The position numbers were made by a program, and so were the translations under genes. DNA of 64,000 nucleotides from JACCWP01 sp963801045 (GTDB lineage Bacteria > Actinomycetota > Actinomycetes > Propionibacteriales > Nocardioidaceae), in the NCBI GenBank assembly GCA_963801045.1, contig CAWDDC010000001.1, positions 248,001-312,000 on the forward strand. Reading direction: 5' to 3'. Of this stretch, positions 59,807 through 64,000 are shown piece by piece. A model generated the notes under the pieces. It was not told the origin of the DNA. It ran no database searches and worked only from the letters and a program-made list of their open reading frames with translations. The stretch's first letter is position 1, and the number at the start of each line of letters is the position of its first letter.

Positions 59807-61210
59807 TCAGGCCCGCACCACGAAGGGCGGATGCACGACGTGGTTGTCCGGATCCAGTGCCGTCATCAGATGCAGTGAGCCGTCTGCCCGCAGACCCGAG
59901 ATCGGGGTGAGCCGGGCCTCGCTGCCGCCGAGCTCGACCAGCAGCAGGTGCGCCTGAGCCGCCCACGCCGTCGTGTGCGCCTCGTCGAAGCCGGCGGGGA
60001 GGTCCTCCCGCACCTTGCCCCCCGCACCCGAGATCACGTGTGTGCACCCGTCCACCTCCGAGACCTGGAAGTTGTGCTCGTGCCCGGCCAGCACCAGGCG
60101 CACTCCGCCCCGATCGAACATCGGCTCCAGGATCTCGCGCATCTCGTCGTCGTTGCTGTGGCTGGGCCCAGCGCAGTACAGCGGATGGTGTGAGAACGGG
60201 ATCCGCCACCGTATGTCGGCGGCGGCGAACGCTTCCGCGAGCCAGGCCTGGTGGTCGGGGGCCTGGAAGAACCGGTGGTAGCGGTCGTCGGCGCTGTGCT
60301 GCGAGGTGTCGACGCAGACCATCTCCAGGTCGCGTCCGTAGCGCAGCCGGTAGAAGAGCCCGGGCTCCACCGAGGCGCGGACCTCGTCGTCGCGGAACCG
60401 CTCGGCGATGTGAAAGTTGTCTTCCATCTGAGCGCGGTCGTCACTGCCCTCGGTGTCGGTCGTGTCGTGGTTCCCGATCGCGGGGAACACCGGTACCCGG
60501 GCTATCACGTACCGGTAGGGCGCGAAGAAGCTGGAGTACCAGTCGTCGTCCTCCCCGCCGCTCTCGTCATCCACCTGCCCCTGCTCGCCCTCGTAGATGT
60601 TGTCGCCCAGCGAGAGCACGAAGCGGACGTCGTGGCGCTCGACCAGCACCTGCAGCACCTCAGCCACCCGTCGCTGGCGGCGGCTGGACTCGCTGTCGGA
60701 CCGGACCCCGACGCCGTAGTCACCCAGCGCGGCGAAGCGCACCGGCGGTGTCGCGGCCTCGGGCGTCGGCCAGGTGCGGAACCGCAGGTCGTACGTCGCA
60801 CCGCTGGGCATCAGGTCGTAGCCGCCCCGGGGCGACGGCATCGTGTCCCACCGCTCCCCGGCCACCCAGTCGGCGCCGTCGACGCTCACCCGGTAGCGGT
60901 AGTCGGTGTCGGGCTGCAGCCCACCGACCCACACCCACGTCCGCTCGTCCGTCTCACTGACCGCGATGACGTCGCCGGAGCCGTCCAGCACCTCCACCCT
61001 GGCGGCGCCGAACGGCTCAGCGCCGTGCCCGATACAGGTACGCCGATCCGCGACTGTCGGCAGGCGCTGGTCGTCGACGACGTGCCAGCGCTCGTCCGCG
61101 TTGCGCCGGTGGAACCAGAACGCGCCCCACGCGATGAGCACCCGGTCGTGGGACAGGTCCACCAGGTGTACGAAGGACTCGCGGTGGATCTCGTGATCAG
61201 TCACAGGCAC
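59807..61210 (-). CDS. Metallophosphoesterase with fibronectin-like N-terminal domain (purple acid phosphatase/PhoD-like)
   Basis: 467 residues, intact. An N-terminal Fn3-type domain (residues 60-120, WVGGLQPDTDYRYRVSVDG) precedes the calcineurin-like catalytic domain. Metal motifs in order: VRFAALGDYGVG, VLSLGDNIYEGEQG, FPAIGNHDT, IPFSHHPLYCAGP, LVLAGHEHNFQ. No signal peptide is clear, so location is uncertain. GTG at 61208-61210 is used; a GTG at 61204 is equally possible. Convergent with the glycosidase/phosphoesterase gene, so two phosphoesterases of the same superfamily lie end to end. Confidence 0.88.
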   Translation of the reverse strand: MPVTDHEIHRESFVHLVDLSHDRVLIAWGAFWFHRRNADERWHVVDDQRLPTVADRRTCIGHGAEPFGAARVEVLDGSGDVIAVSETDERTWVWVGGLQPDTDYRYRVSVDGADWVAGERWDTMPSPRGGYDLMPSGATYDLRFRTWPTPEAATPPVRFAALGDYGVGVRSDSESSRRQRRVAEVLQVLVERHDVRFVLSLGDNIYEGEQGQVDDESGGEDDDWYSSFFAPYRYVIARVPVFPAIGNHDTTDTEGSDDRAQMEDNFHIAERFRDDEVRASVEPGLFYRLRYGRDLEMVCVDTSQHSADDRYHRFFQAPDHQAWLAEAFAAADIRWRIPFSHHPLYCAGPSHSNDDEMREILEPMFDRGGVRLVLAGHEHNFQVSEVDGCTHVISGAGGKVREDLPAGFDEAHTTAWAAQAHLLLVELGGSEARLTPISGLRADGSLHLMTALDPDNHVVHPPFVVRA

Positions 61211-61297
61211 ACAGTGTCAGCCGTCCGTGGGCGGGCAACTTCTTCCCTCGGGACAGGGATGGGTAGCGCCGTGGGTCTCACATCAAGAACGGGCGCG

Positions 61298-62488
61298 TCA
61301 GCGCGCCGGCGCGGTCACCGGCTGCACCTGAGTCTCGGGGCCGACCACCTTGCGGCGACCTCGACCGGACCAGGCGGCGACGACGGCACCAGCGCCGAGC
61401 AGCAGGACGGTCATGCCGCCCGTGACGACCGAGAGCCCCACGGCGACCAGTGCGACGGGGAAGGCCGCCGTCCCGGCTGCGGAGCCGAGCGCCCGGCCCG
61501 CGGTGGCTCGAGCGAGCGCACCGGTGACGGGACCGCGCGCCTGCTTGGCCGCCGTCGCGTCCAGCAAGCCCTCGAGCGTGGTCATGAACTGGCCGGAGAG
61601 CACCTGGGCGGCACACAGCACGGCGGCGCTGAGCGGGGCCAGCGGCCACAGGACCACCATCCCGGCGGCGCACAGGATCCACGTGGTCGGCCCGTTGGCA
61701 GCCCGCCGCTGCACCACTCCCGCGACGTAGGGAGCTGTCAGCGATCCGAGCGTGAAGGCGATCGCTGCGAAGGCGACCGACGAGCGACCGTGCAGCTCGG
61801 CGGCGAGCGGGACCGCCAGCAACGTCGGGGCGGACGCGATCGCCATCAGCAGCACTCCGGCAACGAGCGGGAGCGACGGTCTCGCTCGGACCTCGACACG
61901 GCGGGGCTCGCGGACCGGCTCGATGCGCGACCCACCGGCAACCAGCACCGTCGGCAGCAGCGCGAGCACGTAGACGACGACGATGACGACGACCGTCGTC
62001 GACATGGCCTGCAGGATGCTGGCGGGCAGCAGTGCGGCGCTCGCGGCGCCGAGCGCCTCGACGGCAGCCACGCCGGTGCCGTACAACGTGAGCGCGGCCG
62101 GCCCCGGAGCGACCGCGGCCACCTCCGCACGCATCCCGGCGTAGCCGGTCCAGGCGGTGATGTTCATGACCACGACGCACGCCGCCAGCCACCAGACACC
62201 CACGTCGAGGAAGAGCAGGGCGAACACACCCACCCGCAGCACTGCCTCGGCGGCAGCGGCCGTGCGGAGCAGCTGCCGACCGCCGAGTCGCAACGACAGG
62301 TGGCTGGCCACGGGCGCCGACAGGGCGATGCCCACGAGCATCGCTGCCCCGGCCAGACCCGCCGCCCGCAGGCCGTACCGGTCCAGGATCTCCAGCAGCA
62401 GCAGGGTCCAGGCGAACGACAGACACAACGAGTCGATCCAGCCGGCCAGCATGATCCGGGTGAGGCTCTGCCCGGTGTGCCTGCTCAT
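61298..62488 (-). CDS. Major facilitator superfamily transporter
   Basis: 396 residues, 11-12 membrane segments, intact. First helix ILAGWIDSLCLSFAW-type (MLAGWIDSLCLSFAWTLLL), conserved loop after TM2 with SHLSLRLGGRQLLRTA, and a second-half repeat FTLGSLTAPYVAGVVQRRAA. C-terminal basic tail WSGRGRRKVVG. It follows the decarboxylase gene by 30 bases on the same strand and may export or import its product or substrate (inference). Confidence 0.85.
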   Translation of the reverse strand: MSRHTGQSLTRIMLAGWIDSLCLSFAWTLLLLEILDRYGLRAAGLAGAAMLVGIALSAPVASHLSLRLGGRQLLRTAAAAEAVLRVGVFALLFLDVGVWWLAACVVVMNITAWTGYAGMRAEVAAVAPGPAALTLYGTGVAAVEALGAASAALLPASILQAMSTTVVVIVVVYVLALLPTVLVAGGSRIEPVREPRRVEVRARPSLPLVAGVLLMAIASAPTLLAVPLAAELHGRSSVAFAAIAFTLGSLTAPYVAGVVQRRAANGPTTWILCAAGMVVLWPLAPLSAAVLCAAQVLSGQFMTTLEGLLDATAAKQARGPVTGALARATAGRALGSAAGTAAFPVALVAVGLSVVTGGMTVLLLGAGAVVAAWSGRGRRKVVGPETQVQPVTAPAR

Positions 62489-62518
62489 CGCGAACTCCTG
62501 CGCACCGCGACGACCTGC

Positions 62519-63709
62519 TCAGGCTCGCGGGACGACGATCGCCTGCGGCGGCGGGAAGCCGTTGAAGCTGGAGGCGTAGCTCAACGTGTACGCACCCGCC
62601 GACCCGACGTAGATGCGGTCGCCCTCAGCCATCGTGACCGGCAGCGCCGCACCGTAGAACATGGTGTCCGCGCTGTCGCACGTCGGCCCGGTGATCGTGT
62701 ACGGGACGTGCGGCACGACCCCGTGGTCGGCCCGCGACGACCACAGCGGGAACCGCCACTGGCCGACGGCCTGATGGGTCTCCATCAAGCCGTTGTAGGC
62801 GCCGACGTCGAGGTAGAGCCACTCCTCCCCGGCGCGCTCCTCGCGGCCGAGGACGGTGGCAGCCATCACCGCGGTCTCCGCGACGAGGTGCCGACCGGGT
62901 TCGGCCGCGAGGAGCGCAGGCCGGTACGGGAGGTGATCGTCGATGGCCGACATCACGGCGCGACCGATCTGGGCGATGCTCGGAACCTTGTCGCCGTAGC
63001 GGGCGGGGAAGCCGCCCCCGATGTCGAGCATCTCCAGCTCGAGACCGTCACCGGCCAGCTGGCGCATCAACCGCCCGGCCGAGGCAAGCGCCTGCACGAA
63101 CGAGGACGTCGCTGTGCACTGGGAGCCGACGTGGAACGTCATTCCGTACGGCCGCAGACCGAGGTCGGAGGCGACGTGCATCAGCGCGCGGGCGTCGTGG
63201 AACTCCGCACCGAACTTGCGGGACAGCGGAAACACACTGCTGCTGTCGTCGACCCGCACCCGGACATACACCGCAGCACCAGGCGCATTGGCGGCTATCT
63301 TGTGCAGCTCGCTCGCGGAGTCGAAGGCGAAGCGCCAGAGACCAGCGGCCGCGCTCTCGCGGATGTGGCCGGGCGGTTTGACGGTGTTGCTGTAAAGGAC
63401 GTCGGCGGGGTCGACTCCGACGGCCTGGAGAATCCGCAGCTCGCCGACCGAGGCCACCTCGAAGTCGACGCCGGCCTCGCACGTCGTCGCCAGCACGGCT
63501 GGGGTCGAGTTGCACTTGATCGCGTAGAACAAGCGGACACCTGGCAGCGCGGCCCTGAACCGGCCGATACTCTCGGCCAACAGGGACGGGTCGCACACCA
63601 GGAACGGGGTCGGCTCGTCGATGCCGTTGAGAACGCGCGGATCGAGACTGGCCGGCCACTGGTCCGGGAGCCGGAGCACGGCGCTGAGGTCGCGCATCGA
63701 CACCGTCAT
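62519..63709 (-). CDS. PLP-dependent ornithine/lysine-type decarboxylase (fold III)
   Basis: 396 residues. PLP-binding Lys in RLFYAIKCNSTPAVL near residue 68, FHVGSQCTATSSFV near residue 190, phosphate loop LDIGGGFPARYG near residue 230, AAEPGRHLVAETA near residue 270, and active-site Cys in ITGPTCDSADTMF near residue 345. Cys-Asp and the overall pattern fit eukaryotic-type ornithine decarboxylase and its bacterial relatives (putrescine or cadaverine makers). Start taken as ATG 63707-63709; ATG 63697 and a GTG at 63772 are possible. It follows the EAL gene by about 40 bases. Confidence 0.9.
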   Translation of the reverse strand: MTVSMRDLSAVLRLPDQWPASLDPRVLNGIDEPTPFLVCDPSLLAESIGRFRAALPGVRLFYAIKCNSTPAVLATTCEAGVDFEVASVGELRILQAVGVDPADVLYSNTVKPPGHIRESAAAGLWRFAFDSASELHKIAANAPGAAVYVRVRVDDSSSVFPLSRKFGAEFHDARALMHVASDLGLRPYGMTFHVGSQCTATSSFVQALASAGRLMRQLAGDGLELEMLDIGGGFPARYGDKVPSIAQIGRAVMSAIDDHLPYRPALLAAEPGRHLVAETAVMAATVLGREERAGEEWLYLDVGAYNGLMETHQAVGQWRFPLWSSRADHGVVPHVPYTITGPTCDSADTMFYGAALPVTMAEGDRIYVGSAGAYTLSYASSFNGFPPPQAIVVPRA

Positions 63710-63749
63710 CGTGGTCCGTTCGTCGTAGGGCTTGGTGCCGAGTCGGTCA

Positions 63750-64000
63750 TCATGCGGGTCTGCTCGCATCACGGACGGGTCGGACGTAGGTCCGCTCCAT
63801 CACCAGGGCATGCAGCTCGTCGGCGGGCAGAGCCGGTGCGAAGTGGAAGCCCTGACCGGTGGTGCAACCCTGGCGTCGCAGCATCAGCATCTCGTCGGGG
63901 CGCTCGATCCCCTCGGCCACCGTCTCGAGGTTCATCGTGTGCCCGAGCCGCACGATCGTGCTGACCAGCGAGGCGTCCCCGCCCTGCGAGAGCCGCTCGA
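63750..64000 (-). CDS. EAL-domain protein (cyclic di-GMP phosphodiesterase), C-terminal fragment
   Basis: The window holds only the last 83 or so codons. VRLGHTMNLETVAEGIERPD contains the conserved T-V-A-E-G-I-E segment of EAL domains, followed by MLMLRRQGCTTGQGFHFAPA with the typical GC-TGQGF stretch and LPADEL. The EAL motif itself and upstream domains lie outside the window, so whether the phosphodiesterase is active cannot be judged. TGA at 63750-63752. Confidence 0.85.
   Translation of the reverse strand, partial: ERLSQGGDASLVSTIVRLGHTMNLETVAEGIERPDEMLMLRRQGCTTGQGFHFAPALPADELHALVMERTYVRPVRDASRPA

Noticed and set aside
60251..63964. A plus-strand open frame of 1237 codons across three minus-strand genes.
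   Set aside because: Runs antisense through phosphatase, MFS and decarboxylase genes with clear motifs; low-complexity composition and no start signal.

Overview
The window is very GC-rich (about 70% by eye) actinobacterial chromosomal DNA, most likely from a Nocardioides-like organism (Nocardioidaceae). This rests on codon use, gene families (RecBCD, DUF2695-type and DUF6343-like proteins, GPP34, matrixin-like and M50-like proteases, NarL-type two-component system with an MMPL exporter) and frequent GTG starts with ATGA/GTGA couplings. I see no rRNA, tRNA, CRISPR, phage or insertion sequence. Genes are tightly packed, and no gene-free stretch exceeds 300 bases.

Layout. 1-4.7 kb: a cut ureohydrolase, a polysaccharide deacetylase-like hydrolase, a small conserved protein, a gamma carbonic anhydrase and aminopeptidase N. 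4.7-15.4 kb: one long minus-strand catabolic run reading from 15.4 kb down to 4.7 kb (Nramp-like transporter, small membrane protein, FAH-family dehydratase, semialdehyde dehydrogenase, IlvD/Edd-type sugar-acid dehydratase, U32-like protein, GlcD-like oxidase, DhaK, DhaL, DhaM), faced by a divergent GntR/FCD regulator with a perfect inverted repeat in the shared promoter. The three central enzymes match a Weimberg-type oxidation of a pentonate to 2-oxoglutarate. 16.3-24.8 kb: recC-recB-recD, translationally coupled. 24.9-33.2 kb: DUF2695-type protein, alpha/beta hydrolase, M50-like protease, a second Nramp-like transporter in an operon with a carboxymuconolactone decarboxylase-like protein and an APC permease, a winged-helix protein, a histidine phosphatase and NAD(P)H-hydrate dehydratase. 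33.2-40.0 kb: a sugar ABC importer (binding protein plus two permeases, no ATPase) with a glycoside hydrolase and a phospholipase D-like protein. 40.1-47.7 kb: matrixin-like protease, DNA polymerase IV, long acyl-CoA dehydrogenase, EEP phosphatase/nuclease, VOC protein, flavin monooxygenase and a small membrane protein. 47.8-52.8 kb: two-component system, MMPL exporter and GPP34 protein, with shared promoter boxes and strong hairpins. 52.9-64 kb: VOC protein, Rieske ferredoxin, amidohydrolase, membrane trypsin-like protease, a 1116-residue phosphodiester glycosidase/metallophosphoesterase, a second metallophosphoesterase, an MFS transporter, an ornithine/lysine-type decarboxylase and the end of an EAL protein.

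Quality warning. About half of the genes are broken into two or more frames by single extra bases, over fifty in all. Nearly every frame change is one added base, often inside a short run of the same base; only a few in 13960-15435 and 30384-31549 go the other way. Gene neighbourhoods, active-site motifs and stop positions stay intact across the breaks. I read this as uncorrected sequencing error (insertion-biased, as in unpolished single-molecule data), not gene decay. Those genes are given as single CDS from true start to true stop, with the break positions in the text.
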